Shown here piece after piece: positions 21,847-33,603 of a DNA stretch of 64,000 bases (its first letter is position 1; every line of letters begins with the position of its first letter). The DNA comes from Daphnia pulex (lineage: Eukaryota; Arthropoda; Branchiopoda; Diplostraca; Daphniidae): the NCBI RefSeq assembly GCF_021134715.1, contig NC_060026.1, positions 9,663,001-9,727,000 of the forward strand, in the 5' to 3' direction. The translations under genes were made by a program, and so were the position numbers. The notes below the pieces were generated by a model. That model was not told where the DNA came from. It ran no database searches and saw only the letters and a list, made by a program, of their open reading frames with translations.

Positions 21847-23088
21847 ATGGGGCCTACTAAAGTTGCTAAAAAGAATTCTCCTAAAAAATTCAAGTCGCCC
21901 CAAAAAAAAATCACCGAGAAAGAAAATCAAAAAGTAAAGATGATGTCATGAAATCTTCTGAAACTTTCTTGATTTATTGCTTATTATTATATTTTAGATC
22001 TTCAAGAATTGGGTTAGAAGAAGAACAGGAACAGCTAATTGCGGCAGTGAAGAATTATCCATGCTTGTATTACACCACTAGTAAAACATACAAAGACATC
22101 ACTGTTAAAACCAATGCGAAGGTGTAAATATTCAAACTGTTTGAAAGTTGCAGCGCAGAAGATGTCACATTTCAATGGGGAACTTTCGTGGACAAGTTCA
22201 GAAGAACAAGAAAACAGTATAACAACGAGGATGCTACAGGTACTTTTGCTGAAGATTCAATGTCTCAATATCCACATTGGGATTTATATCAAAGTATGTT
22301 ATTATTGGAAAAAAATATCAAACAAAGAACGTAAGTTACAATACAACACATTCCAAAACAGAATTTTTGTATATATTTAATATTTCAGGAGATTTACAAA
22401 TATGCCTTCGGCCACAGTGAGAAATCTTGAAGCTTCACTAGAGGAAATCTCAAATGATGATACACTGAACACCAATAATGACAATCTATATGTACTGGAA
22501 AATGATGATGTGATAACTCTTGAGAGTGTTTCAAATTCAAATTCGATGTCCCAGGAAGATAGCATGGATTCCTTTGCTGGGAGTGTCCATTCTCTTATGA
22601 TGAAAGGTATTTTACACTTCATTCAATCCAGCATTTTTCTTCTTTTTCAATGTTTTTATCAAAATTTTCACTGTAATATTATATAGATAACAGGAATTAT
22701 TCCCCCATCAACAACAATTCGACAGATAGTACAATACAGAAAGAAGGAGAAGATATCATTCGTGGGGAAAAGACTATGAACGAGAGTTTTAAACCAAAAT
22801 CATATACTCCTACTCCGTCAACTTCGTCGAGTGGTCTGAAATCAATCCTGTTAAAATAGTTACATATCCTTTTAATTGCATTAATTGATGTTTAATTTTT
22901 TTTCCGTAGATGTTCTTCCTAGTTTTCCGGGGAGTCGTACAAAGCGTCAGGCCGAGCGTAGGTTAGCAGAGTCACAATCAGAAAAGACCATGAAAGCGCT
23001 GGTCTCGCAACTGATATCTGATAAGCCACCAACAACTCTGATAGTCGAAAAAAATGAGAAAGAAGTCGACGAAGTAACAAAGGAATGA
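21847..23088 (+). pseudogene. Harbinger partner gene: MADF/Myb-like DNA-binding protein
   Basis: Five exon-like blocks on the plus strand start at ATG 21847 (basic MGPTKVAKKNSPKKFKSPQK). The second block (from about 21998) encodes a MADF-type domain: EEQEQLIAAVKNYPCLYY, then TSKTYKDIT, then FQWGTFVDKFRRTRKQY. Later blocks are at about 22390-22606, 22687-22858 and 22910-23088, the last with TKRQAERRLAESQSEKTMK. PIF/Harbinger elements carry such a second gene, whose protein helps the transposase bind the ends and enter the nucleus. A TAA at about 22123 interrupts the domain after NAKV. It converges with the transposase at 23412-25209. Confidence 0.65.
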
Positions 23089-23411
23089 AACAGCTATTGC
23101 AAAGTATTTGCAGATAAAGGTAATAGACTATTACACTTTAAAAAAGTTTTAAATTGGAATTCAGAATCTGTTCTTATGTTTTCGGTAGTTGCAAAGATAA
23201 AAAGTACAAGCAAATGTTGTATGACGCAGGAAAAAAGGAGAAGGAAAAAGCTAAAAAGAAGAAGAAGAAGGAAGAGGATAGATTGAACAATGATAACACA
23301 TAGACATGCTTTGAAAGAAAATTGAGTCTACTGTACTAACTGCTCATTATCTGTATTCATTAACTCGAAAGAATGTGATGAACAATAGCGACGAAATAAA
23401 TTCAGAAATAA

Positions 23412-25209
23412 TTACTCATGGTCTTCTTCTTCAGAGATCATCCCAGTTTCATTTACTATTGCACTTTGCCATGGTAAAGCTCCTTCTTTCATGAAGTATT
23501 CTGTGAACTGGATATCAATATTTTTTGCCACTGTTGTGTAATTTGATCCTTTGCTCAAAGGGAAATCACTGTAACAAATGAAAACAATTTCAGTATTGAT
23601 TGATAAACGCTACATTATACTAATAAAAAAATTACCAAAACTTCGATTTTGCTGTAGCATCACTCCTACAAGCTCCTTCAATTAACTTTCCGTTAGCATC
23701 GAAATGGTCTGGTAAATTTTGATTGTCTAAATAGAAAAGACTGTCTTCTCGAATAAGCATATTGTGCAAAGCCACGCCGGCTTTTATGTACTTCTCAATA
23801 TTGGACGGACTAGCAATGATTGCTTTTGAAAAAATGCGAAATTCGCTGACGATGATTCCAAATACGTTTTCCACAGTTCGTCTTGCACGTGACAATCTAT
23901 AACAAACAATGAGGGAAAATGGTTTTGAATGGTGTTTGAATTGAAAAATAGTACCTATAGTTGAAAATTCTTTCTCCTTCTACAGATACCTAACGATCTG
24001 CCGGGATAAGGTTTCATGATGGTTTTCATCAAGGGAAATGCGTCATCCTAAAATAAGGATTATCATAAACAATAAAAACAATGTAGGAACATTATATGTT
24101 CAAAAAGATATATACCATAACAAAGACGTGGGGTAATTTCACATCGGAGTACACAAGTGGAGATGGATGTGGTATTCCTAAAGAACCATTTTCCAAGTCC
24201 ATTGCAAACTGTGAAGACGCAAAGATACCGGCATCTCCCTCTCTGCCATTAGCGCCAATATCAATCACACTGAAGCAATAATTAGCATCGCAAATTGCGA
24301 ACATAACCATACTGTGAAAACCTTTGTAATTGTACCAGGTCGATCCACTGTTGCTAGGACATTGAATCGCAAAATGTTTCACGTCGCCGGCCCCAATACA
24401 ATTATGGAAATTCCAAATTTTTGAAAACTCGTTTGCTATTTTTTTCCATCCATTGCAATCAGGCTGTTTTAGATAATCGGAGAAACGGTTTCAAAAATCT
24501 TTTCACAAGTTTCACGAACAATTTCTGAAACTGTAGAATGTCCGATACGAAAAGCGTATGACAGTGAACGCATACAATCTCCAGATGCAAGGAATCTCAA
24601 TGTGATTGCTAGTCTTTGCTCTTTAACAGAAATATGTCTATAAGTAATTTTATCAAAATTTTACATGGAAATTAACAACAGTAAGATAGTAAAACAATGT
24701 AGTCTATACCAACTGGTATTGAACGTCTCATTTTTGTGTCTTTTTTTGCAAGTTTTGGACCAACCATATTCAACAGTTTATTGAACATAGCTGGAGACAT
24801 TCGAGTGATGTTTTGAAAGGTAAAGCGATCTGCCATACTTTTCTCTGCAAGAAGGACAGTTAATTGTACACAGTAATGCTGCTCCCGTTTTGATGAAGAG
24901 TTTTGGATCTAGTCCACAGCCTACCTATTTAAGAATGACAATATACACAGTTACTAGAATTCATGTGTTAACTCATTTCAAATAAAAATATCTACCAACT
25001 GGTCGATAAGAGTTTTGTAAATTCTTTAAACCACGACGTTTCATCAACAAATAGAGCAAACAAACACACTTGGCCTTCCATCTTCACATAGCCATTGCGT
25101 TTTCATGAGCAATTCGTTGTTTGTTTACAGTTCCATCACTGTCAGTGTCAATGTCTTCCATATCCAGGTCACTATTTTCAGAAATTTTGTCCTCAGAAGA
25201 ATCATCCAT
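23412..25209 (-). mobile_element. PIF/Harbinger transposase (DDE_Tnp_4, HARBI1-like)
   Basis: A multi-exon minus-strand gene begins at about 25209 with an acidic stretch (MDDSSEDKISENSDLDMEDI). It continues with DRFTFQNITRMSPAMFNKLL, a helix-turn-helix region (EQRLAITLRFLASGD) and the nuclease core: GAGDVKHFAI (first Asp), YNYKGFHSMVMFAICDANY and VIDIGANGREGDAGIF (second Asp), then RARRTVENVFGI (Glu). The stop is at 23412-23414. Introns such as the one after PHVFVM keep GT-AG ends. A single-base frame disruption lies near 24000 between PYPGRSL and the VEGERIFNYR-like segment, so the copy is probably inactive. It lies convergent to its MADF partner, as usual in this superfamily. Confidence 0.8.
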
Positions 25210-25311
25210 TTCTTTTATCAATAAATATTTTAATAAAGAGCTACAACAGGTACAAAAATATACAGCAGACACTAGAATCATCGCAGTTAATCTAGCCTAC
25301 TCTACGTAAAT

Positions 25312-25475
25312 TGGTCAGTGTAGTCTGAACAGACTACGAACACATTTACGTAAATATGGCTCTGTAAAAAACGCAGCGAAATTTACGAAGTACAAACGTA
25401 AACTCTTAACGTTGTACGTTATTCGTTATACATAGAAAAGAGCTCTAGTCTGAACGATACTTTAGGGTCGGCTTT
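25312..25475. repeat. Harbinger-type terminal sequence
   Basis: This block is the reverse complement of 5172-5320, with shared ends TAGTCTGAAC and GTTCAGACTA and an ACGTA-rich centre. It lies about 100 bases upstream of the transposase start and is probably the right end of that element, or a related MITE beside it. Confidence 0.5.
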
Positions 25476-25540
25476 TACGTCTACCATTCCGTATATTGTA
25501 ATTGTTGTGTTGGTTGAGGGGTCATGGAACTGTCGAGGGC

Positions 25541-26008
25541 CTACTTGGGTTCAATCGTTTCGTTCTTGATTGCCCATTCCTGGGAGACAAATGAAACGAG
25601 TAGACCGGCTGCCAAAACCGGCCTTGGATCCAGTAAATTCGCTTCAATTCCGAAGAGTGGGTTCATCTGTTCGTTTCCATTGACCAACAGAACTCCTTGT
25701 AGCGCTAAAATAGCATTCATTCCGATAAGGAGAGGAAAGCCTATTTCTTCATCCTTCACTACGTAAGATATCGCCGTCGATGGGTGATTTCCGTAGTTTA
25801 TTTGCAAGCGCGTTTCTCATAGGATGGGGAAACTACGTGACGTCACTGGGTCCATAAATGATGTGTCCGGGTCAAATACAGGGCGAAGGACACAGTCGAG
25901 AGTCGTGGCGATTGAATGACGCACAAGAGTTATCCCCAAGTTGGTGAAAAAATATGCACGCACGTGCTTTCCGTTAGCCACTATAGTCACTGCTGCTTTC
26001 GAATCCAT
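25541..26008 (-). mobile_element. Retropepsin-like retroelement fragment
   Basis: Minus-strand frames read KAAVTIVANGKHVRAYFFTN then LGITLVRHSIA, resembling the start of a retroelement aspartic protease but with the expected Asp-Thr-Gly replaced. After a frame change GFPLLIGMNAI fits the conserved (I/L)LGMD-like segment. The end (PVLAAGLLVSFVSQEW) was not placed. No other retroelement domain is adjacent. Confidence 0.4.
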
Positions 26009-26690
26009 CTCTCAATTGAAAGTAAGTGAAGCCCGCAATGCAATGCGTTTTAACCACTGAACGTGTCAAATACGACTTAATAATGAGGGATGGGGAAGTA
26101 AGGCAGCTGTAGGGTGAGTTAAAGAGGAGGAGAAGAGAGGAAAAAGAAAACAAAAATAAAGAGAGAAAAGCAAGAAAAAAATTGTGTACATGGATTTTAT
26201 ATGGGAAAACATCAAAGAAGAATATGTTTGGAGAAAAATATTGGCGTATTTACTGGTGCTACGAGGGTGTTGAAGAGAAAGAATAAGAATTTCTTCCGCG
26301 AATTTGGGCTACGAAGTTAATGGAAGATAAGCCGGTATAAGGAATATGTCAGGTGTTAGGTCCTTAGAGAATTTAAGGGTTTTCCCCCTCCGCCCTTTTT
26401 TCTTTAAATTTTTTTGTAGTTCTGAGAAATGACGAGCAGGTGAGAGTGTGGAGGAAAACATTCAACCTGTGTTTTAATGTGTTTTTATCTAGTTTGTCGC
26501 CAGCTACAGTGAGCACCTTGGTTTGTCGTTCTTTCGCAGCTCTAGGATGAAGAGAAGAGAGACAAATTATTTCGTTGGTAACTTTAACATCAAATTTTGG
26601 CGAATACTTTTCCCGTTTGTAATCTTTTTAACACCGTATTCGAGAGAAAATTTACAGATGGATTTTTTCTGTCGGACTAGGGTTCCACCC
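26009..26690. other. No recognisable gene
   Basis: Purine-rich on the plus strand (26100-26260) and otherwise unremarkable. No domain or element end was found. Confidence 0.4.
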
Positions 26691-27116
26691 GGGGGCCGTA
26701 TTCTAGCCTTGGCTTAAATTCTGGTCTCAAACTTACTAAAATTTCTTATAAAATTTTCTCACGTAAGCTAGGAAAAAATGTAAGTTCGTCTTTTCAATAA
26801 GCACGTATTCTAGCTTAAATTTTCTTACTTTTATTTCTGAACTTAGTATAAGTTCGAATCATAAGATCAGATTTTTCAAGCATAGAATTTCTTATTTTCT
26901 TAGAGGGCGGGCCTTATCGCAGCCAATAGGAATATTCGTTTCATATTAATTGAATAGCAGTAGATGCTGTTTAGTTTATTGTTATTACAAGATTACCAAT
27001 GCGTCTGCTAGAGCTAGAATTTATAGTTTGATTTTTGAAAGTTATAAGACTTTTTGATTGAAAGTTTGTATCTTGAACTGTATTTATTGTGCTACTGAAA
27101 GACTAGAGAGATTGAA

Positions 27117-27420
27117 ATGGCCCCAGCTATAAAAGCAAAAAGCGTGGTCGACATTATAAGTAGAAAATTTAGTGGATGAGTATATCGCTAGAAAGGTAAT
27201 TGTGTTGCTTATTAGTTCAATGTAAACTTGATTTTTGATTGTAATCGGTCTAGGGTGTTATTCTTGGTGCCTTGAAGCCAGGTATTACCAAATAACACAA
27301 AAAACATGCTTGGACACAAATTGTAGAAGCCTTAGCACAAGCATGCCCCGATGAACCAAATCATGATGTGAAGGAGACAAAGAAGAAATTTTGTCCCCTA
27401 AAAGGTGATACAATGAATGT
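27117..27420 (+). pseudogene. Myb/SANT-like partner gene remnant of Harbinger
   Basis: Two exon-like blocks encode VDEYIARK and, after a short intron (about 27198-27253), GVILGALKPGIT followed by KKHAWTQIVEALAQACPDE. This follows the SANT-like DNA-binding domain carried by Harbinger elements. An in-frame TAA sits just before HKKHAWTQ. The gene stops around KKFCPLKGD. It is a non-functional companion of the transposase remnant on the opposite strand. Confidence 0.55.
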
Positions 27421-27479
27421 GTTAGTAATTGTATGGTGTTGAAATAAACTTTTATTTTGTATTTATCTCACTTGCACAT

Positions 27480-28221
27480 TGATTGAGTGGTAACCTTTTC
27501 GGTTGACATAGATATTTTCATGGAGATGGGGCCTAGCAATGCTTATGTGAGTGCCATCGACACTCCCTACTACACCTCTAAGATTTGCTATGTCAGTAAA
27601 GCCTAGTTGAATCTGTACATAATTATTATTAATAGAATGTTAACTTTTCACTCATAGTTGTCAACAATACTAATTACCTCTGATTGTCCGGAAAGAATAT
27701 GTAATCGGAAGCTATGTCACACAAAGCTTTAGAAACATCTCTCACACATCTTGACACCGATGACTGACTTATCTTCAACACATTTCCCACAGTTGATTGG
27801 AATGTTCCATTGGCATAAAATTGAAGCGATACTAGTATTTGTTCAATAGGTAACAAACATCTTTGACCAAACAACTTGCGGCCCAATTTGTTCGAAATAA
27901 GTCCTATGGTTAATCAGCCAATGCAAGAGTTAATACACATGGAAATATTGTAGTAGCTTAAGACTATACTTATAATATGAAATAGAGAGTACCTTCAATA
28001 TACCAAATAGAAGCTTTATCGAATCTAAATACTTTGTAAATTTGATTATCGTCAAATAGATCAAATATATCAGCACGTTGACGATAGAACGGAACCATTC
28101 TCCTTCTCACTTCTATTCGTTTTTCATACAATTCATCCTCATTCGCATCACTGTCATTGTCACTATTTAAGACTTCGTACAAAACATCAAGGTGACGTTC
28201 TAACTCATCGATGTTATTCAT
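27480..28221 (-). pseudogene. Truncated Harbinger transposase
   Basis: Minus-strand pieces: an N-terminal acidic part (28221-27970, DNDSDANEDELYEKRIEVRR, then DIFDLFDDNQIYKVFRFDK), a helix-turn-helix part (27886-27674, FYANGTFQSTVGNVLKISQS, then SVSRCVRDVSKAL) and the beginning of the nuclease (to about 27480, [16 protein letters not shown] then [11 protein letters not shown]). VDGTH supplies the first catalytic Asp. The sequence ends before the second Asp and the Glu, so the catalytic domain is cut. It is more divergent from the 23.4-25.2 kb transposase than a recent copy would be. Confidence 0.75.
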
Positions 28222-28545
28222 CTTCCAGTCTCACTAGACCACTTAATAATGAAAACAATGACATGGGAAATACTAAAATTAGGACAACAATAGCTGTAAG
28301 CATTAGGTTAAGCACGGAATTTTAAGAAAATAATCTATGTAATCCAACAAATAGTTGGCTTACAAAAATTTGCTAACTTAAGACTAAAAAGACAAGTTCA
28401 AAAAAAATCTTAAGAAAAAAAGGTGAGTTGAGAAAAGCTAGAATACGGTTTTAGGAAAATCCAAGCATAAATTGGATTTTTAAGCCAAAAACAGTAAGAT
28501 AAGAAAAAATTCCGCGCTTAAGTCAAGGCTAGAATACGGCCCCCG

Positions 28546-29774
28546 GGTCTCCGCACAACTGACTCCTCCCGTGTATGAGAAGAAAAGAAAATAGGATTGG
28601 GCAGGGCTTTTGCTGCTTAGATTTTTAGGTTAACCTGCTTTTCCCCGATTTTCCAATATTTGACAAAGTTTGCGCAAAAGAATGAAGAACACCTATGTGC
28701 TTTGAAAGGGAACTTGCTGTTGCCCCCCCCCTTGTTATTTGTGAAAGAAGTAAAAGAATGACTGAATCACACTCAATGATGTCTACTCCTATGTGACGGG
28801 ACGAAAAAATATGTCTGCAACTATTACGCATCGGTGCATTAATTTGCGGACAATCCCCCCCCCCCAAAAAAAAATTAACATACAGCATAGGAAAAATTGA
28901 CCCCCACTGGTTTAAAGGAAGGAGAAATTGGTCGACGTTATGGAATCTCTTACTTGTGAGTGGCTGCTATTTTCGTTACCAAAGTAAGGGATACCGCTCC
29001 ACGTCCGTCCATCCCGTCATTCCTGGAGTTTCACCTGGACTTCCTATCGGTTTCCCACCTTTTTTTGGTACATTAAGCATCAATTTTTGTACCAAAACAT
29101 TGGTTTCAGACGTCGAAGGCCGGCTGAATTACAGTTTGTACGTCAGTTCTGCGACCGACTAAACGAAAAAATACGTCGGCAACTATTAGCTTGTGAGTTG
29201 TGGTTGTAGTTGCAGCATATGAATCAAGGTAATCTGCACTGGTCTGTTGGAGATTTTGTCGTGTTTCCTCACTTTATTTTTCTTTAGACGACAAAATTGT
29301 GTTTCCATAATCCAATTTGTACGCTTAGAATTCGTGAGACCCTTATTTGAAAATTTAGGTTTAAACGGCTTCACAGAAGAAACAATGTGAAGAGAAAACG
29401 AATTTGTCACCACGAAATTGCCTAGCCTCTTTTTTTTATTTCGGTTAAGGAAGGGCAAGAACGATTGAATCGCATTTTGTTTTTTCTTTTCATCCTTGTC
29501 GTAGTTCAACAATCAACAACTGCTTTTATCTCCGCAATTTGTGGTGGTTGAATTCCCGTTTCATATTTTGAAAAGTTGTAACCCAAAGTTCAAGTTTTCC
29601 TTTTTTGTTTTGATCGAGACAGAAATGGATCGCTGAAAACATTTTGTTTGTTTTTATTTTGATTTTAGACTTTTTAGACAAGACTATTTCCTTCAGGTAT
29701 ACAATGAATCACTGCAATGACCCCGTACTCAAGCAATTTAAGGTGCGAACACCGAATGGTAACACTTTCCAAGG
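28546..29774. other. No recognisable gene
   Basis: Contains C and A homopolymer runs near 28855-28870 but no domain-bearing frame or element end that I recognise. Confidence 0.4.
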
Positions 29775-31605
29775 GTTTTCTAACAGTTAAAATTCTTTCC
29801 CGTCATTCTATTCGTGATGAACGAATTTGAGTTTGTAACCTTCTATGTGAATTCAAAAAAAATCCGAAGTAAAGATTTGTTGAGAAGGTTCTCTGACTGG
29901 AGACTGGTTTAAACAACTTCCATCCGCAATTTAGATTCGGCTTTTGATTTTTAGTAGACCCGAAATTTGGTGACATCCCCTGAATTGAACCGAAGTGTCT
30001 GTAACTTCGTCAATGATTGTTATATTTTCATATTTCTGATATTCCTATCCCAGTTTTATCTCTTTTATTTTTCCCACCCTTTCGTGAAATATCAACCTTT
30101 AAACAGTCGGCGGCAATGGGGCGTATCCCCATTGTGCAATTCGTTTTCTTGGGGATTTTTCTGTCCAGAGTTCTGCAGAGACATGAGCGAACCAATTGGA
30201 CCATAGGGAATTTATTTCCGTGCCATGCACTAAATGTATACTTAGTGTATACTTAATACGTTCTCCGAAAAAAAAATAGTTGGGAGGGATTGGCGACATT
30301 CCACTTTTCCTTTTAGTGCAGGTTTCTTTCCTTCCCTGAAGAATCCCTTGCTCAATTGGTTGTGTGAAGAAAGAGTAAGAATGAACAGTTTTCCTCTTCC
30401 TTCATATCAACCTATGGAAATATATCCGTAATTACCCTATTTCCCGTTGATTTAATTTTTTATTGTCGCTGTGACACACTCCGACGTGTGGCTTATAACA
30501 GTGCCCTAGCATCAGTAGTTGTTGCCTGCCTAATTCGTTGTTATAGTGGGCACACGTCCCACGATTTTTGGGACATAACCATTCTTCTTTCACGTTCCTC
30601 CCCTTCGAGGGGAAAGAAAAAAAACATTACTTCACAAATCAGTCTATTATCTGATCCGTCAGTCTGAACGATCACGACAAGGTCGGTGGGACGTGTTCTC
30701 TATTTTCGTGTTGTTTTGCCGTCTTGTTTTCGTTGCACACTGGAAAAACAATTTACAAAGTCATAGACTCTGGTGTCTGGTCTGCCGTGTTTGCTTTGCT
30801 ACTGGTGACGGCATTACGTTCGTCATTTTAACAATTCGTCTCTCTGTTTATTTGTTTTCGACGAACATCGATTCGCGTTCAACACATTTTGGTGGGGAAG
30901 AGAGAGAGAGCGACTGGCACCATTTTACTAATTCTTTTCCGTTCCAGCCTGTCTTCGACGAACACTGATTCGTCTACAAATAAATGTGTATTTGCGTGTC
31001 CCATTCGACTGACTCTCTTTTTTGTTACCACGGGCCTTGGTAGGCCATCCCCGTCCTGTTCTTTGTCATTAATCTTTTCATTATGCACTCTGTCATTCGA
31101 CGGCTTCCCTTTCGTACCCGTTGAGCAGAGTGCCCTTGATTAATTTTACCATTTTATCGTGCCGCTGGTTTCACTAGCGTATTCCCCTCCCTTCATTGCT
31201 TCCCTTAAAAAAAAGGTTGGGAAAGTGAAAAGAGGAAAGAAGAGAGGGCGATAGGCAACAGAAAAAAGGTAGGCGTAGGCCTAACGTTTCCCTTTTTAGG
31301 GGCAATGAGTACCGACGGGGATAAGATATGAAATGTTATGAAGCTGCGGAGTGCTAAAAAAAAATGAGGTGCCACAGATATCTTAAAAACGAAGAGGGAG
31401 AGAGAGAGAGAGAAGAATGAAATGTAACTTCTATGTAAGGGGCAGCATTAGGAAAAACATTTTTGGGGTGGTTGTAAGGTAGGTGTTTAATAAAATAATA
31501 ATAATAAATAAAAAAAATGTCCTTTTACTTTACTGCAAGGGTTTAATCGCAAATTCTCTAGTGGCAAATGAGAAGAGGAAACTTATAAGGAGAGAGAAAA
31601 AAAAT
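29775..31605. repeat. Right arm of 27-kb inverted repeat
   Basis: Reverse-complement partner of 4254-5167. Compared with the left arm it holds two additional blocks, about 29905-30412 and 30610-31020. Those blocks are either insertions here or deletions on the left. The outer edge falls near the TCTCTCCTTATAAG complement at about 31590-31605. No coding sequence is evident. Confidence 0.8.
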
Positions 31606-33055
31606 GTGCTCAGTCCTTTCACTTTACCAAGGTTTCAGGGCCGTAACTTCCAAGTAAATGGTTACTGCCCGGCTGGCGACCTCTACTTTTTTTATCACGG
31701 TTACCAGCCACCGGATGAGGGGTTATACAGATTATTGACGTACATTCGTACAAAACATCCTTAGAAGACGGCGCTCTTACTGCAACTACCCGCCGTCGCG
31801 TCTTCGCCGATCTATTGTTAGTCTGCGTACCGTCAGGATTTGAATATCGACTGTTTTTTCTGTTTTTTTTCATTTAATGTCTACTGTCTAAGATTTCAAA
31901 ACTCTTGAAAACAAGTGCAGAAGATGCAAAGTGTCCTCTAAATTTTCCAATTTGGCTACCAAATGTACCGACCAAGTTACCGACGACCATTTATGCTTTG
32001 CCGTTTTTTAGCGCTGTATAAACATGTTTAAACATTCGATAACAACTTCCGGGGAAAATCTTGACTTTCCGTCATGGCGAATTCCATTTTTTTTTTGGGG
32101 GGGGGAGTTATGGGAGGGGATATATTTGGTTACGTCTGGCGATGTTTTTTTTTCAACACTCCTTGCTTTAAAAACAGTGAATAAAAAATTAGCCTTTTAC
32201 TGATAACAAATTTTCACCAAAATTTAGCACGACTCGTCCTTAAACTGAGAACCCGATCCATGCACCTCCTTGAAACGCACACCTAACACCAAATCACATA
32301 GTCACGCAACTTGTTTGAGTCCGTTTCACACGCCCTCTGTCAGTTTTCCCTTTAGTAAATTAATTGATTTGTTTCATTCGTTTATCGTTCGATCCAGTCC
32401 AAACTTATTCAAAAAATTATATTTGGTGCGTCGTCATGAATCGTTTCCCTTCCATCATTCCTAGGGGTGTATTATTGAATTTTAAAAGTGTCGCTTATGG
32501 AGGAATTTTTGTGGTTTCTTCAACATTAGTGCTGAAGGAGTGATCTAGTTTGGTGTGACTGATGACAGAGAAGTACACATAACCATAGTCCATTTTGTTC
32601 CTGTTGTGACTGAAAGTTAAAATGTTCCAGACATTCCATTTACCTGTAGATCCTGAGCAACACAATACTTCACACATCTTGAGTACCTCCAAATATTGCT
32701 GGTGATTAGTAACAGAAAACCCTTATAAACACACATTTCAACATAACCTAGTATTTTTTGAATAGATGTGACAAGAATGTTTCAGCTCAGCATAACCTTG
32801 CTGTTACCTGATATTCTCCTTATTGGTTGTTCGATTGGAGTTAAAACTAAAAATTCAGTTTTAATGGTATGATTTCTCAACGACATGTAATGGAAATCAA
32901 AGTTTTCTCTTGGAATCAAAACTTTGTCTGTGCTTGTGACTAGTGACTCCTATTCACCTCCCAGTGCTGCAGTCTGAAGGACTCCACAACTTTTGGCGGC
33001 TGTTTGGAGACTTCGACTGAAGATAATAGCTAGCCAATAGTTGATCATAAAGGTC
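31606..33055. other. No recognisable gene
   Basis: Mixed sequence with a G run at 32096-32106 and no domain-bearing reading frame. A plus-strand frame at 31620-31764 looks weakly protein-like but matches nothing that I recognise. Confidence 0.4.
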
Positions 33056-33078
33056 GCTAACGGTAAATAACAGCGCAA

Positions 33079-33350
33079 TCCGGTTGGCGATCCGTTTTGA
33101 GTCTGCGATGGAAAGTATCGCGATTTAGTTGGTGATCCGCTCTGCGGCGGCGATGGACAGTGATGTTATCCGGTTGGCGAATCGATTTTCGACGGCGATG
33201 GACAGTGCTGCGATGAAGTTGGTGATCCATACTGCGGCGGCGATGGACAGTGCTGCAATCCAGTTGGTGATCCATTCTGCGGCGGCGATGGACAGTGCTG
33301 CGATCCAGTTAGCGAAACGTTTTGTGACGGTGATAGTCGACGCGAACAGG
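33079..33350. repeat. 45-base minisatellite, about six units
   Basis: Units of exactly 45 bases share the pattern GTTGGTGATCC, CTGCGGCGG, then CGATGGACAGTGCTGC. Because 45 is a multiple of three, open frames persist on both strands. On the minus strand each unit encodes 15 residues of the type QHCPSPPQNGSPTGL. Unit sequences differ at several positions, so the array is not brand new. Confidence 0.85.
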
Positions 33351-33603
33351 GCAGCAACAGTGACTGGCAGTAAAATCTTGATGGCAATGGTGATAAAGAT
33401 CGTGAACAAGATTGTGGCAGTATTGGAGAGCACGAACGGGTACGAGACCGAGACGGAGAGCGCAAAAGGGTACGTGACCGTGATGGAGAGCTCGAACGGG
33501 CCCGCGACCGTGACGGAGAGATTCCGGAAAGATTTTTTCTTTTTTTTGTTGGTGAGATTGGTGAGGTTGATTTGCTCCTTGATTTCCTTTTATTTTCACT
33601 CAA
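33166..33603 (-). CDS. Arg/Ser-rich (SR-like) protein, partial
   Basis: The minus strand encodes KRKSRSKSTSPISPTKKRK, then repeated SPSRSR units (SPSRSRARSSSPSRSRTLL), then C-rich SP repeats of 15 residues derived from the 45-base minisatellite. It stops at TAA 33166-33168, created by one base change inside a repeat unit. RS domains of this type occur in splicing factors and matrix proteins and are phosphorylated by SR kinases. No RNA-recognition motif is present and no ATG opens this frame, so it is probably a 3' exon; an acceptor-like AAAAG lies at about 33590. It might belong with the minus-strand exons at 33897-35619. The opposite strand is open over the same stretch for 237 codons, but its Ala/Val-rich product looks like a by-product of the repeat. 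Confidence 0.45.
   Translation of the reverse strand: MSENKRKSRSKSTSPISPTKKRKNLSGISPSRSRARSSSPSRSRTLLRSPSRSRTRSCSPILPQSCSRSLSPLPSRFYCQSLLLPCSRRLSPSQNVSLTGSQHCPSPPQNGSPTGLQHCPSPPQYGSPTSSQHCPSPSKIDSPTG

Larger units (their letters stand above)
26691..28545. mobile_element. Second PIF/Harbinger element with clear ends
   Basis: The left end GGGGGCCGTATTCTAGCCTT and the right end AAGGCTAGAATACGGCCCCC are exact inverted repeats of at least 22 bases; further inward GGCTTAA/TTAAGTC and TAAGAAAA blocks are also mirrored. The 1.86-kb interior holds a truncated transposase (minus) and a decayed Myb/SANT-like gene (plus). The flanking bases are ACCC on the left and GGGT on the right, so the symmetry extends outside and the exact target-site duplication cannot be read. 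The size suggests an internally deleted copy. Confidence 0.8.

Noticed and set aside
25524..25766. Plus-strand frame over the retropepsin-like fragment
   Set aside because: Shadow of the minus-strand protease-like reading.
29905..31020. Extra blocks in the right inverted-repeat arm as separate transposons
   Set aside because: No terminal repeats or target duplications are visible, so a deletion in the left arm is equally likely.
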